Shown here piece after piece: positions 11,537 to 22,074 of a DNA stretch of 33,841 bases. Origin of the DNA: Microbacteriaceae bacterium (GTDB lineage Bacteria > Actinomycetota > Actinomycetes > Actinomycetales > Microbacteriaceae); NCBI GenBank assembly GCA_947448845.1, contig CANFOX010000006.1, forward strand, positions 1 to 33,841, given 5' to 3'. Numbering within the stretch: the first letter of the stretch is position 1; each line of letters begins with the position of its first letter. The translations under genes and the position numbers were made by a program. The notes under the pieces were generated by a model. It was given only the letters and a program-made list of their open reading frames with translations, was not told the DNA's origin and did no database searches.

Positions 11537-12340
11537 CTAGGCCAACTGTAGTTTTGCTTTTTGCAGACGGTTGCTGAGGCTTCCGTCGATGATGTCACCG
11601 GTAAGTTGCACGCGCACTCCGCCGATTAGTTCTGGGTCAATCACAAGGTTGATTCGAATTGGATGGTGATACTTAGCTGTGAGCACCGATTCAAGCTTTT
11701 CAACCTGAGCTTTTGAAATTGGGGCGGCAACTGAAACGGTTGCAACTAGGCGTTCAGCGAACTCGCTGACCTGCTTGCCGAAACGCTCAAGCACAACATA
11801 AACGCGGCGTCTGCCGGCACCTAGAACCGCACTTCGAATCAGCAGTTCGGCGGCGTCTGAGACCGATTTACCGAGCAGATCTTTTACCAACTTGGCTTTT
11901 GCTTCATCGCTGGCCGACTTGTTGGCTAGAGCGAACTGAAGTTCGGAATCGGAATCAACGGCATGGCGGAATGCGAAAATTTGCGCTTCAACAGTGTCTA
12001 GTTCTTTATTTTTAGCTGCAACCGAAGCCGCGGCGCGAATCGCCAAGGTTTCAACTGCCTCAACCAGATCGCGGCCACTTGACCAGCGAAGACCGAACAA
12101 GCCATTGACAAACTTCAGGTTGGCAGCCGAAACGGCCTTGCCAAAAATCGAGCTCGACAACTTCGACTTGGCATCTGCATCGGCGGAAGGGTCCGAGAGA
12201 ATGCCTCGCAACTGGGCCGATTCGGCCAATGCGGCAGAAACCGCAAATAGTTCTGTTGCGAACTTCAAGTCTGCCGACGCCAAAAGCGGCGTTTGAGCCT
12301 CTTTAGCTGCGACGAGGGCTTGTCTGGTTGAGCTGGCCAT
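11537..12340 (-). CDS. atpH: ATP synthase F1 delta subunit
   Basis: OSCP/delta family (SSIFGKAVSAANLKFVNGLFG..., VDPELIGGVRVQLTGDIIDGSLSNRLQKAK); position in atp cluster. Confidence 0.94.
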   Translation of the reverse strand: MASSTRQALVAAKEAQTPLLASADLKFATELFAVSAALAESAQLRGILSDPSADADAKSKLSSSIFGKAVSAANLKFVNGLFGLRWSSGRDLVEAVETLAIRAAASVAAKNKELDTVEAQIFAFRHAVDSDSELQFALANKSASDEAKAKLVKDLLGKSVSDAAELLIRSAVLGAGRRRVYVVLERFGKQVSEFAERLVATVSVAAPISKAQVEKLESVLTAKYHHPIRINLVIDPELIGGVRVQLTGDIIDGSLSNRLQKAKLQLA

Positions 12341-12346
12341 ATTTGG

Positions 12347-12886
12347 TTACTTACCTGCGCTTTTTTCGAGATCTTTCAAGAAGTTGTCAACCACGTTTGA
12401 CGCGGTTTTATCGTTCTTGAGGCTCTCTTCAACTACAGATGAAGCCAAATCAATGGCCAGCGAGCCAACCTCGGCGCGAAGGGAAATCAGGGCGGCCTGG
12501 CGCTCTGCTTCGATTTGTGCCTTGGCCGTTGCAGTAATGCGGGCTGCCTCGGCGGCAGCCTGCTCTTTCAATTCGGCCAAAATAGCCGCTCCTTCAGCGC
12601 GAGCAGTTTCGCGAATTTTTGACGCGTCTGCTCTTGCGGCCGACTGCTCGGCTTCAATGTTGGCGGTCTTGGCTGCTGCTTCGGCTTGCGCCAGCTCAGC
12701 GGCGGCTAGGCGACCTTCGATGGCTTCGGTTCTGGCATCCAAGTTCTTTTTGAAATTTGGAAGCACCCTGAACCAGAAGAAAACCAAAAGAATCGCAAAA
12801 ACCACCGATGACCAAACGAGGTCAGGTAACCCTGGTAGCAGCGGGTTGTGAGTTGCCCCCTCTGCCGCGACGATTCTATAAATCAT
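12347..12886 (-). CDS. atpF: ATP synthase F0 subunit b
   Basis: N-terminal TM (LPDLVWSSVVFAILLVFFWFRVLP) followed by long Ala/Glu-rich coiled coil; position in cluster. Confidence 0.94.
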   Translation of the reverse strand: MIYRIVAAEGATHNPLLPGLPDLVWSSVVFAILLVFFWFRVLPNFKKNLDARTEAIEGRLAAAELAQAEAAAKTANIEAEQSAARADASKIRETARAEGAAILAELKEQAAAEAARITATAKAQIEAERQAALISLRAEVGSLAIDLASSVVEESLKNDKTASNVVDNFLKDLEKSAGK

Positions 12887-12905
12887 AATTTGATGACTCG
12901 ATTGG

Positions 12906-14022
<1,117 letters not shown>

Positions 14023-14040
14023 ATTGAACTCCCGTTTCGG

Positions 14041-14059
14041 GCAGATTGGAACAATCTGC
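14041..14059 (-). promoter_or_regulatory. Hairpin in atpB leader
   Basis: Perfect inverted repeat GCAGATTG-GAA-CAATCTGC (8-bp arms, 3-nt loop), just upstream of the putative atpB Shine-Dalgarno. Confidence 0.6.
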
Positions 14060-14101
14060 GTCGATTACTGTTTGTGCTGACAAAGTCAGGTGTTGCCTTT
14101 T

Positions 14102-14110
14102 ATTCTAGCA
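14102..14110 (-). promoter_or_regulatory. Candidate extended -10 promoter for atpB
   Basis: Minus strand reads TTGCTAGAATAAAAGG: TG-N-TAGAAT extended -10 in the atpI-atpB gap. No convincing -35 identified. Confidence 0.4.
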
Positions 14111-14155
14111 ATATTCGGGGGTTGTTTTGCCCACGAAAATGTGAACTTTGGTCGT

Positions 14156-14560
14156 TTAGTCGCTAGAAATTAGCGGGATGCGCGACCGCGTAAAAACCCA
14201 GGCGTCTACCGCAAGTGAACCAAGCACGGCAGCAACGAGAGTGAAAAATATCACACCACCAACAATGTCTGAGTTTTTGCGAAGTAAAACCACGAGCACT
14301 AGAAACGAAAGCAGCTTCACCAGCCAACCCCCTAGCACAACGCCGAAGAAGCCTGCCAACGACAGTTTCGATCCAATCCAAACAGAGCCTGCGGTGAGTG
14401 AAACAAAGATCGCGGCCATTCCGGCACCGATTAGTGCGCTCAATACTCCCCTGCTTCCGAATGCAAAGAAGCCAATTAGAGAGCCAATCAGGGCAATGGC
14501 TGAAATCAGAATGGTGCCCAGAGTCAACACCCTGCTAAACAAATTGGCAACGGAATTCAT
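14156..14560 (-). CDS. atpI: AtpI-like small integral membrane protein preceding F0F1 genes
   Basis: MNSVANLFSRVLTLGTILISAIALIGSLIGFFAFG..., four predicted TM segments, located directly upstream of atpB. ORF track start (14710) lies inside wecA; ATG at 14560 overlaps the wecA stop (ATGA). Confidence 0.75.
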   Translation of the reverse strand: MNSVANLFSRVLTLGTILISAIALIGSLIGFFAFGSRGVLSALIGAGMAAIFVSLTAGSVWIGSKLSLAGFFGVVLGGWLVKLLSFLVLVVLLRKNSDIVGGVIFFTLVAAVLGSLAVDAWVFTRSRIPLISSD

Positions 14561-15666
14561 TGTTGAACCTTCTTTTTGCGTCGATGCGGCATCACGGGCC
14601 AAAGGGTGTAAGAAAGCGATGCCGCTAGCCCTAGAACAAAGTATGGAAGCACTGCTGCGGCAGGAACGAAGAAAACAGCTAGGGCGCTTCCTGAAATGAG
14701 CGCTGTCCACACGTAGAACACAAGCACCGATCCGAGATGAGTGTGGCCAAGGTCTTGAAGTCGGTGGTGGATATGGCCTCGGTCGGCGGCAAAAGGTGAC
14801 TTTCCGGCGCGCAATCTTCTAAGCACAGAGAGCGTGAAATCCATTAGCGGCAGAATCAAAACTGCCAACGGAAGTACCAATGGCAAAAACGCGGGCACTA
14901 GGTCACTGCGACTTAGTAGTTGTGGGTCAATTTGGCCGGTTACCGAAAGTGCCGAGGTGGCCATCAGCAGCCCAAGCAGCATGGCGCCTGAGTCACCCAT
15001 AAAGATTTTGGCTGGTCGCCAGTTGAAAGGCAGGAAGCCAACACAAACCCCAACCACAATCGCTGAAATGAGCGAAGAAAGGCTGAAGTAGTTATTAGGA
15101 CTGGTTTGCTGAGCCAACAGGTAGGTGTAAACGAAGAATGCGGCAGTGCCAATAAGCACCACACCGGCCACCAAACCATCGAGGCCGTCAATGAAGTTGA
15201 CTGCATTCATAATCAACACGGTAATGAAAACCGTGACCACCAGTGACATTCCGAAGCTTCCGATTGTGAGACCAAAAATCGGGAGTGAAACTATTTGAAC
15301 CCCCTGCCAAGCCAAGATTCCAGCCACCAGAAATTGCCCTGCCAACTTCAAAAACCAGTCCAGGTCATAAAGATCATCGAAATAGCCGAGCAGGGTTATT
15401 AGCAAACTACTAACGATTACCCCAACAACAACGCTCGGGTCAACGAACACCGAGTGAAACCATCCGAGTAGGCCAGCCGCACCAAAGGTGAGGGCAAACC
15501 CGACAAACATTGCGAGGCCGCCAAGCCGTGGGGTTGGAACACTGTGGGAATCTCGGCCACGAATTTCTGGGTAAATGCGGTGACGATTTGCCAAATTGGT
15601 CAGAAACCAAGTGGCGAAAAATGTGATGGCCGCAGCAATTGCCGCCAAAAGAAGATAGGCGCGCAC
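14557..15666 (-). CDS. wecA: Undecaprenyl-phosphate GlcNAc-1-phosphate transferase family (WecA/TagO/Rfe)
   Basis: RGRDSHSVPTPRLGGLAMF, DDLYDLDW, NAVNFIDGLDGLVAG, FMGDSGAMLLG, HIHHRLQDLGH. Confidence 0.92.
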   Translation of the reverse strand: MRAYLLLAAIAAAITFFATWFLTNLANRHRIYPEIRGRDSHSVPTPRLGGLAMFVGFALTFGAAGLLGWFHSVFVDPSVVVGVIVSSLLITLLGYFDDLYDLDWFLKLAGQFLVAGILAWQGVQIVSLPIFGLTIGSFGMSLVVTVFITVLIMNAVNFIDGLDGLVAGVVLIGTAAFFVYTYLLAQQTSPNNYFSLSSLISAIVVGVCVGFLPFNWRPAKIFMGDSGAMLLGLLMATSALSVTGQIDPQLLSRSDLVPAFLPLVLPLAVLILPLMDFTLSVLRRLRAGKSPFAADRGHIHHRLQDLGHTHLGSVLVFYVWTALISGSALAVFFVPAAAVLPYFVLGLAASLSYTLWPVMPHRRKKKVQQ

Positions 15667-16359
15667 TTAGACTTTTTCCACTTTGATGTCTTTGCAGATC
15701 TTACGAATGGCTGCCAACTTGATGGCTCCCTCGCGAACCACTCGAATAACGCCGGTGGTAACTGAATTGCCGGCATCGTCGAATCCGTCTTCTACGTCGG
15801 TGAGATCCAAAATGGTTGATGCGACCGAACCAGCGCTTTCACCGGCATTCAAATAAACCGATACTTTGTCGCCAAAATAGTTGGCCGCCTGCTTCACGCT
15901 GGTGGCTGCCGGCTGGCCGGTTAGATTTGCACTCGATACCGCAAGTGGCCCAACCTCTTCGAGGAGGGCCAGCGTTACGGTTTGGTCTGGAATGCGAAGG
16001 GCCACGGTTCCCTTGGTTTCGCCAAGGTTCCAATTAAGAGTCTTGCGAGCATGAAAAATCATGGTGAGAGCGCCTGGCCAAAACTTTTCTGCGAGGTCGA
16101 GGGCAACCTGCGGAACCTCTTCTGCAAGAGCGTGAAGTGTGGCCTGATTTGCGATTAGAACTGGCGGCGGCGATTGCGGCCCCCTGCCCTTGGTGGCGAG
16201 AAGTTCAGCTACTGCCGTGGCCGAGAAGGCATCGCAGCCGATTCCGTAAACGGTGTCGGTGGGTAAAACCACAAGTTCACCGCGCTGCAGCGAAACCTTT
16301 GAGATGCGAACCCCGGTTAAAAGGTCGGTCTCGACCGAGCAGTCATAGATTCTTGGCAC
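15667..16359 (-). CDS. tsaC: L-threonylcarbamoyladenylate synthase (Sua5/YciO/YrdC)
   Basis: GELVVLPTDTVYGIGCDAFS, FWPGALTMIFHA, VALRIPDQ, GPLAVSSANLTGQPAATS. Confidence 0.92.
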   Translation of the reverse strand: MPRIYDCSVETDLLTGVRISKVSLQRGELVVLPTDTVYGIGCDAFSATAVAELLATKGRGPQSPPPVLIANQATLHALAEEVPQVALDLAEKFWPGALTMIFHARKTLNWNLGETKGTVALRIPDQTVTLALLEEVGPLAVSSANLTGQPAATSVKQAANYFGDKVSVYLNAGESAGSVASTILDLTDVEDGFDDAGNSVTTGVIRVVREGAIKLAAIRKICKDIKVEKV

Positions 16360-16370
16360 TGCTCACCCTC

Positions 16371-17225
16371 TTACTTCAGCGCTGTAACAGCGCGATCTCT
16401 GCCAGTTAGGTCTTGGTGGGAGCGAACCTGTCGCCATCCACCAGCCAATAGTAACTTGGTGAGGTCGGCGGCTTGGCTATCGGCATGCTCAAGAATCAGC
16501 AAACCCCCGGTGTGCAACAACCTTTTGGCCAGCTCTGAAATCACTCGCATGGCGTCGAACCCGTCTTCGCCGCTAAACAGCGCCAAAGTTGGGTCGAAAT
16601 CTCGCACCTCTGGGTCTCGAGGAATGGCGCCGAGCGGAATGTATGGCGGATTGGAAACCACCACCGAAACTTTGCCATCGAGCTCTGGCCCAAGGTGTGC
16701 AAAATCGCTCTCAATAAGAGTGGCTTCTGGGGCGATGGTGGCAAAGTTCTGGCGGGTGAAGGGCAAAGCCGCCTCTGAAACCTCAACTGCGAAAATCTTG
16801 GCGTGAGGAACCTCGGTAGCCAAACTTAGAGCGATTGCCCCAGAACCAGTGCCAAGGTCGATGGCAACCGGCGACTCATTGGCCATGGCAACTAGTGCAT
16901 CGATTGCTAGCTGAGCAACCATTTCGGTTTCCGGCCGAGGAACGAAAACCCCTTGACCCACCTTTAGTTCAAGGTTTCGAAAGGGTGCTAAACCGGTGAT
17001 GTGTTGAAGCGGTTCGCGAGCCTCACGGCGAACCAAAAATGCCTCGAGAGCTTCTAGTTTGAAGTCATCGAAGGGTTGCTGCATGGCAACCGCCGTTACC
17101 AATTCCCCTCTGGAAACTTCAAGAACTTTCGCAACCAGTATTTCGGCATCGTGGTGAGCAGATTCGATGCCATTGGCAGACAACCGCTTGGTTGCTGCGG
17201 CGAGCAATTCGCCAATGCTGCTCAT
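16371..17225 (-). CDS. prmC: Peptide chain release factor N5-glutamine methyltransferase
   Basis: GVFVPRPETEMV, IDLGTGSGAIALSLA, VVSNPPYIP; downstream of prfA. Confidence 0.95.
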   Translation of the reverse strand: MSSIGELLAAATKRLSANGIESAHHDAEILVAKVLEVSRGELVTAVAMQQPFDDFKLEALEAFLVRREAREPLQHITGLAPFRNLELKVGQGVFVPRPETEMVAQLAIDALVAMANESPVAIDLGTGSGAIALSLATEVPHAKIFAVEVSEAALPFTRQNFATIAPEATLIESDFAHLGPELDGKVSVVVSNPPYIPLGAIPRDPEVRDFDPTLALFSGEDGFDAMRVISELAKRLLHTGGLLILEHADSQAADLTKLLLAGGWRQVRSHQDLTGRDRAVTALK

Positions 17226-17227
17226 TG

Positions 17228-18304
17228 TTATTTGTTGCCGAGGGCGGCCAGGCGGGCTTCTTCATCCATGTGAATGGCCGACTCAACTACTGGCTCGAGA
17301 GCGCCGTTCATAACCTGGTCGAGATTGTAAGACTTGTAACCGGTGCGGTGATCTGCAATGCGGTTTTCTGGAAAGTTGTAAGTGCGAATGCGCTCTGAGC
17401 GGTCTACCGTGCGCACCTGCGATTTGCGGGCCGCGGATTGCTCTGCCTCGATGGCTTCTTGCTGAGCAGCCAAAAGGCGGGCTCGAAGCACGCGCATTCC
17501 AGCTTCACGGTTTTGCAACTGAGACTTTTCGTTCTGCATCGAAACCACAATGCCGGTGGCAAGGTGAGTGATGCGAACCGCTGAGTCGGTGGTGTTTACC
17601 GACTGACCGCCAGGGCCAGAAGAGCGAAACACATCGATGCGAATGTCGTTCGGGCCGATTTCCACTTCTTCTGGTTCATCGACCTCGGGAAACACCCATA
17701 CTCCGGCTGCCGAAGTGTGAATGCGACCTTGAGTTTCGGTAACCGGAACACGTTGAACTCGGTGAACGCCGCCCTCGTACTTAAGGTGCGCCCATACGCC
17801 CTGTGCTGGGTCGCTCGAGTTACCCTTCACGGCCAGCTGAACATCTTTGTAGCCGCCCAGATCAGACTCGTTCTTGTCAAGAATCTCGGTTTTCCAACCT
17901 TTTGAGTTGGCGTACTGAATGTACATGCGCAACAGGTCGGCAGCAAAGAGCGCAGATTCGGCACCGCCCTCGCCCGCCTTGATTTCAATAATGGCGTCGC
18001 GGCCATCATCTGGGTCTCTCGGAATCAGCAGTCGACGAAGTTTTTCGCTGGCGGTGTTGAGCGCCTCTTCGGTGCTCACCACTTCTTCTGCGAAGGCCTC
18101 GTCTTCTTTGGCTAGTTCTTTGGCGGCTTTTAGGTCTTCGGTTAGGTGCAACAGGTTCTGATATGCGGCGATGATGGCGCTGAGCTCTTGGTAACGGCGG
18201 TTTAGCTTCTTGGCCATGGCCGGGTTGGCATGCACAGACGCTTCAGACAGCTGAGCCTGAAGTGCCTCGTGCTCTTCAATCAGAGGTTGAACCGAATCGA
18301 GCAT
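17228..18304 (-). CDS. prfA: Peptide chain release factor 1
   Basis: [45 protein letters not shown] (GGQ motif). Confidence 0.98.
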   Translation of the reverse strand: MLDSVQPLIEEHEALQAQLSEASVHANPAMAKKLNRRYQELSAIIAAYQNLLHLTEDLKAAKELAKEDEAFAEEVVSTEEALNTASEKLRRLLIPRDPDDGRDAIIEIKAGEGGAESALFAADLLRMYIQYANSKGWKTEILDKNESDLGGYKDVQLAVKGNSSDPAQGVWAHLKYEGGVHRVQRVPVTETQGRIHTSAAGVWVFPEVDEPEEVEIGPNDIRIDVFRSSGPGGQSVNTTDSAVRITHLATGIVVSMQNEKSQLQNREAGMRVLRARLLAAQQEAIEAEQSAARKSQVRTVDRSERIRTYNFPENRIADHRTGYKSYNLDQVMNGALEPVVESAIHMDEEARLAALGNK

Positions 18305-19974
18305 TATTCCCCGTCAGAGCCAGATGGAACTGGCATTGACTTCTGAACCTGCATCAAGAATTCAACATTGGATGAGGTTTCCTTGAGTCGGTTTAGCACC
18401 AATTCGAGGGCCTGCTGCTGTTCTAGACCGGCAAGTGCGCGGCGAAGCTTCCAAACAATTTTGGTCTCGTCTGGGCTCATCAGCATTTCTTCGCGACGAG
18501 TTCCAGAAGCGTTCACATCAACGGCCGGGAAGATGCGCTTGTCGGCAAGTGAGCGAGACAGGCGAAGTTCCATGTTTCCGGTTCCCTTGAATTCTTCGAA
18601 GATAACTTCATCCATCTTCGAGCCAGTTTCAACCAGCGCGGTAGCCAGAATCGTCAGCGAGCCGCCATCTTCTATGTTGCGAGCAGCACCGAAGAATCGC
18701 TTAGGTGGGTAGAGCGCCGACGAATCGACACCACCAGAAAGAATGCGGCCAGAAGCCGGTGCACTCAGGTTGTAGGCACGGCCAAGACGGGTAATCGAGT
18801 CGAGCAGAACTACAACATCGTGACCTAGTTCAACTAGGCGCTTAGCGCGCTCGATTGCCAACTCGGCAACCGTGGTGTGGTCTTCAGCGGGGCGGTCGAA
18901 GGTCGAGGCAATGACCTCACCCTTCACGGTGCGCTGCATGTCGGTAACTTCTTCTGGGCGCTCGTCAACCAGAACCACCATTAGGTGCACTTCTGGATTG
19001 TTCTGAGCGATCGAGTTGGCAATTGCCTGAAGCACCAGGGTCTTACCGGCCTTAGGTGGCGAAACGATCAAACCGCGCTGACCCTTACCGATTGGCGAAA
19101 CCAAGTCGATAATTCGGGTCGAGAGTTTGTTCGATTCAGTTTCGAGGCGAAGTCGAGTCTGCGGGTAAAGCGGGGTAAGTTTGCCGAACTCAACACGCTC
19201 TGCAGCCTGCTCGAGAGTGTGGCCGTTGATTGAGTCAACGCGAACGAGCGCGTTGAACTTCTGACGACCTTGGCCCTCGCCTTCGCGGGGCTGACGAATG
19301 GCGCCAACCAGGGCGTCACCCTTGCGCAGGTTGTACTTCTTTACCTGACCGAGCGAAACATAAACATCGTTCGGGCCAGGCAAGTAACCGGTGGTGCGAA
19401 CGAACGCATAGTTGTCGAGAATGTCAAGGATTCCACCAACCGGAATCAGAACGTCATCTGGAGAGATTTCTGGCTCGACTTCATCACGGTCGCGACCTTG
19501 ACCACCGGTGCCACGACGATCGCGGTCACGGTAGCGATCGCGGTTGCGATTGCGACGGTTGTTTCCGCCATTGCGGCGGTCATTGTCATAGCCACCATCG
19601 CGGTCGCCGTTGTCACGGTTTTCGCGTGGCTCGCGGTTTTCGCGTGGCTCACGGTTTTCGCGCTGCTCGCCACCCTCGCGTGGTTCACGAGTTTCTGCGC
19701 CTTCGCCCCGGTTGCGATTACGGTTTCGATTGCGGTTGTTGCCACCCTCGCGCTGTTCGCCACCTGGTTCACGAGCTTCGCGGGTTTCGCCGCTAGATTC
19801 GGTTTTTGGCGCGGCTTCAGCCACTGCAGCATCTGCAGCAGGCTTCTTGGCACGAGTCTTTGGTGCAGCCTTAGCAGCTGGGGCTTCGCTAGTTGCAGGT
19901 GCTTCGACTGGTGCAGAGGTTGCCGAACGGCGGGTACGGCGCGGGGCCGCACTAACTTCTTGGATTTCATCCAT
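18304..19974 (-). CDS. rho: Transcription termination factor Rho with N-terminal Arg/Asn/Gly/Glu-rich insertion
   Basis: [77 protein letters not shown]. Confidence 0.98.
   Translation of the reverse strand: MDEIQEVSAAPRRTRRSATSAPVEAPATSEAPAAKAAPKTRAKKPAADAAVAEAAPKTESSGETREAREPGGEQREGGNNRNRNRNRNRGEGAETREPREGGEQRENREPRENREPRENRDNGDRDGGYDNDRRNGGNNRRNRNRDRYRDRDRRGTGGQGRDRDEVEPEISPDDVLIPVGGILDILDNYAFVRTTGYLPGPNDVYVSLGQVKKYNLRKGDALVGAIRQPREGEGQGRQKFNALVRVDSINGHTLEQAAERVEFGKLTPLYPQTRLRLETESNKLSTRIIDLVSPIGKGQRGLIVSPPKAGKTLVLQAIANSIAQNNPEVHLMVVLVDERPEEVTDMQRTVKGEVIASTFDRPAEDHTTVAELAIERAKRLVELGHDVVVLLDSITRLGRAYNLSAPASGRILSGGVDSSALYPPKRFFGAARNIEDGGSLTILATALVETGSKMDEVIFEEFKGTGNMELRLSRSLADKRIFPAVDVNASGTRREEMLMSPDETKIVWKLRRALAGLEQQQALELVLNRLKETSSNVEFLMQVQKSMPVPSGSDGE
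19617..19670. repeat. Three tandem ~18-bp imperfect repeats inside rho (REPREN coding units)
   Basis: ggttttcgcgtggctcgc / ggttttcgcgtggctcac / ggttttcgcgctgctcgc. Confidence 0.85.
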
Positions 19975-20074
19975 GTTTTATTTTTTGCACTTTCTTGTGT
20001 TTACAGGCTGAGTATCAAAAGCCTGGATAGAACCGCAGAGATTCGCGGTGGTAATGAATCGGGCGATTTACCGC

Positions 20075-20995
20075 TCACAGATTCGTTACTACTGTAGCAC
20101 CTTTGAAGTCAACGGCCAACAAAAGCACTCGCCACTCCGAATACTTTTCGGCCACCAACTTGGCCGCTGCCATGCGCTCGGTTGGGCCGTTGGCTAGAAC
20201 GAGCACCGATGGGCCAGCACCTGAAACCACGGCTGGGTAACCTTTTTCACGAAGGGCTTGAATCAGTTCATCGGTTTTTGGCATTGCCGAAGCTCGGTAA
20301 TTCTGGTGCAGGCGATCTTCGGTTGCTGCCAACAAAAGCTCTGGGCTCTGAGTCATAGCGGCAATCAGAAGCGCTGATCTAGAAACGTTGAAAACCGCGT
20401 CGTCGTGCGGAACTGATTCTGGTTGTAACGACCTAGCTAAAGCCGTAGACATTTTGAAACTCGGCACTAGAACCAAAGGTGAAACACCGCGGTGCACAAA
20501 TAGTTTCTTGTGCTTTGGGCCGGTTTCGTCTTGCCAAGCAATGGTGAGACCGCCAAATAAGGCAGGTGCAACGTTGTCTGGGTGGCCTTCGATTTCAGTT
20601 GCTATTTCGAGCAGGTTTTCGTCACTGATTTCAACTAGACCTTCGAGCAAGCCCTTGGCTGCGATAATGCCAGAAACCACGGCCGCGCCTGAAGAACCCA
20701 TGCCGCGGCCGTGAGGAATGTTGTTGTGGGCCTTGAGCTTGAGACCCGATGCTTCAAAACCGAAATGCTTGAGCGTGTGCAAGAGCGATTTGGCAACCAG
20801 ATTGGTTTCGTCAACCGAAACCTCGCCGGCACCCTCGCCGATTGCCTCAACAACGACCTTGCCGTCGGCGGTGGCCTCAACCTCAAGTTCGTCATAAAAA
20901 GATAGAGCAATGCCGAGGGTGTCGAACCCAGGGCCAAGGTTGGCAGAGGTTGCCGGCACTTTAACCGAAACCTTGCGACCTGCTAGTTGGTTCAT
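20075..20995 (-). CDS. thrB: Homoserine kinase
   Basis: VKVPATSANLGPGFDTLGIAL, IPHGRGMGSSGAAVVSGI (GHMP motif); next to thrC. Confidence 0.96.
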   Translation of the reverse strand: MNQLAGRKVSVKVPATSANLGPGFDTLGIALSFYDELEVEATADGKVVVEAIGEGAGEVSVDETNLVAKSLLHTLKHFGFEASGLKLKAHNNIPHGRGMGSSGAAVVSGIIAAKGLLEGLVEISDENLLEIATEIEGHPDNVAPALFGGLTIAWQDETGPKHKKLFVHRGVSPLVLVPSFKMSTALARSLQPESVPHDDAVFNVSRSALLIAAMTQSPELLLAATEDRLHQNYRASAMPKTDELIQALREKGYPAVVSGAGPSVLVLANGPTERMAAAKLVAEKYSEWRVLLLAVDFKGATVVTNL

Positions 20996-22074
20996 GATGA
21001 TTTGCTAAGCCCTAGGCGTTCAGCCACTTCGGCCGCTTTTGCAGAAACCGAGGTTGGTTTAATCTCTTTGCCGCGCTCGTCTTTAAGTGCCCACATTGGG
21101 TCTTTGAGCCCGTGCCCGGTAACAGTTACAACGATCTTTGAGCCAGCAGCAACCTCGCCAGCCTTCGAAGCCTTGAACAGGCCGGCAGCACCGGTTGCCG
21201 AAGAAGGTTCTACGAAAACGCCAACTTCCTGAGACAAGAATCGATGCATCCATAGAATTTCGGCGTCGGTAACTGCACCAAAGCGGCCACCTGATACTTC
21301 ACGAGCATTCTGGGCTAGATCCCATGAGGCTGGGTTTCCAATGCGAATTGCGGTGGCAATGGTTTCTGGCTTAGCAACCGGATGCCCGACCGTGAACGGT
21401 GCAGAACCCTCAGCCTGATAGCCCCACATTTGCGGAATCTTATAAATGCGACCGGCCTCTAGGTCTTCTTGGTAACCCTTGAAATAGGCCGAGTAATTGC
21501 CGGCGTTACCGACTGGAAGCACGTGTAGATCTGGAGCGTAACCCAGAGCGTCAACAACCTCGAAGGCTCCGGTCTTCTGGCCTTCGATGCGATCTGGGTT
21601 TACAGAGTTCACCAGGTGTACTGCATAGTTTTCACTTAGCTCTCGAGCTAGGCGCAAGCAATCGTCAAAGTTGCCTTTCACCTGCAAGATTTGCGCCTTG
21701 TGGGCTACCGCTTGTGAAAGTTTGCCCAGCGAAATCTTTCCTTTGGGAACCAGAACCACCGATTGAATGCCCGCAGCGGCGGCATATGCGGCCGCTGAAG
21801 CTGAGGTGTTTCCCGTTGAAGCGCAAATAACAGCTTGGGCACCGTGGCCGACGGCTTTAGACACCGCCATGGTCATACCGCGGTCTTTGAACGAACCGGT
21901 TGGGTTCATGCCTTCAAACTTGAGCCAAGCTGCCTCCGCGCCAACCAATTTGGCAAGCGCTGGTGCTTGCACCAGTGGGGTGCCACCCTCACCAAGTGTG
22001 ATGATCGGGTTGTCACTTTTGATGTCAAGGCGATCCATGTATTCGCGAATAACTCCGCGCCAAAGGTGTGCCAT
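20992..22074 (-). CDS. thrC: Threonine synthase
   Basis: LGEGGTPLVQAPALAKLVG, EGMNPTGSFKDRGMTMAVSKA, CASTGNTSASAAAYAA. Confidence 0.97.
   Translation of the reverse strand: MAHLWRGVIREYMDRLDIKSDNPIITLGEGGTPLVQAPALAKLVGAEAAWLKFEGMNPTGSFKDRGMTMAVSKAVGHGAQAVICASTGNTSASAAAYAAAAGIQSVVLVPKGKISLGKLSQAVAHKAQILQVKGNFDDCLRLARELSENYAVHLVNSVNPDRIEGQKTGAFEVVDALGYAPDLHVLPVGNAGNYSAYFKGYQEDLEAGRIYKIPQMWGYQAEGSAPFTVGHPVAKPETIATAIRIGNPASWDLAQNAREVSGGRFGAVTDAEILWMHRFLSQEVGVFVEPSSATGAAGLFKASKAGEVAAGSKIVVTVTGHGLKDPMWALKDERGKEIKPTSVSAKAAEVAERLGLSKSS

Noticed and set aside
12384-12851. 155-aa plus-strand ORF antisense to atpF
   Set aside because: Ala/Ser-rich shadow ORF opposite the atpF coiled coil; no independent coding evidence.
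14561-14710. 50-aa N-terminal extension of AtpI in the ORF track
   Set aside because: Lies wholly inside wecA coding sequence; ATGA overlap start at 14560 is the normal arrangement.
20049-20064. Small inverted repeat AATCG-GG-CGATT upstream of rho
   Set aside because: Only 5-bp arms; cannot be distinguished from chance and overlaps no clear promoter.
19270-20097. 275-aa plus-strand ORF rich in V/A/T antisense to rho
   Set aside because: Mirror of the Arg/Glu/Asn-rich repetitive codons of rho; hydrophobic low-complexity composition, no family resemblance.
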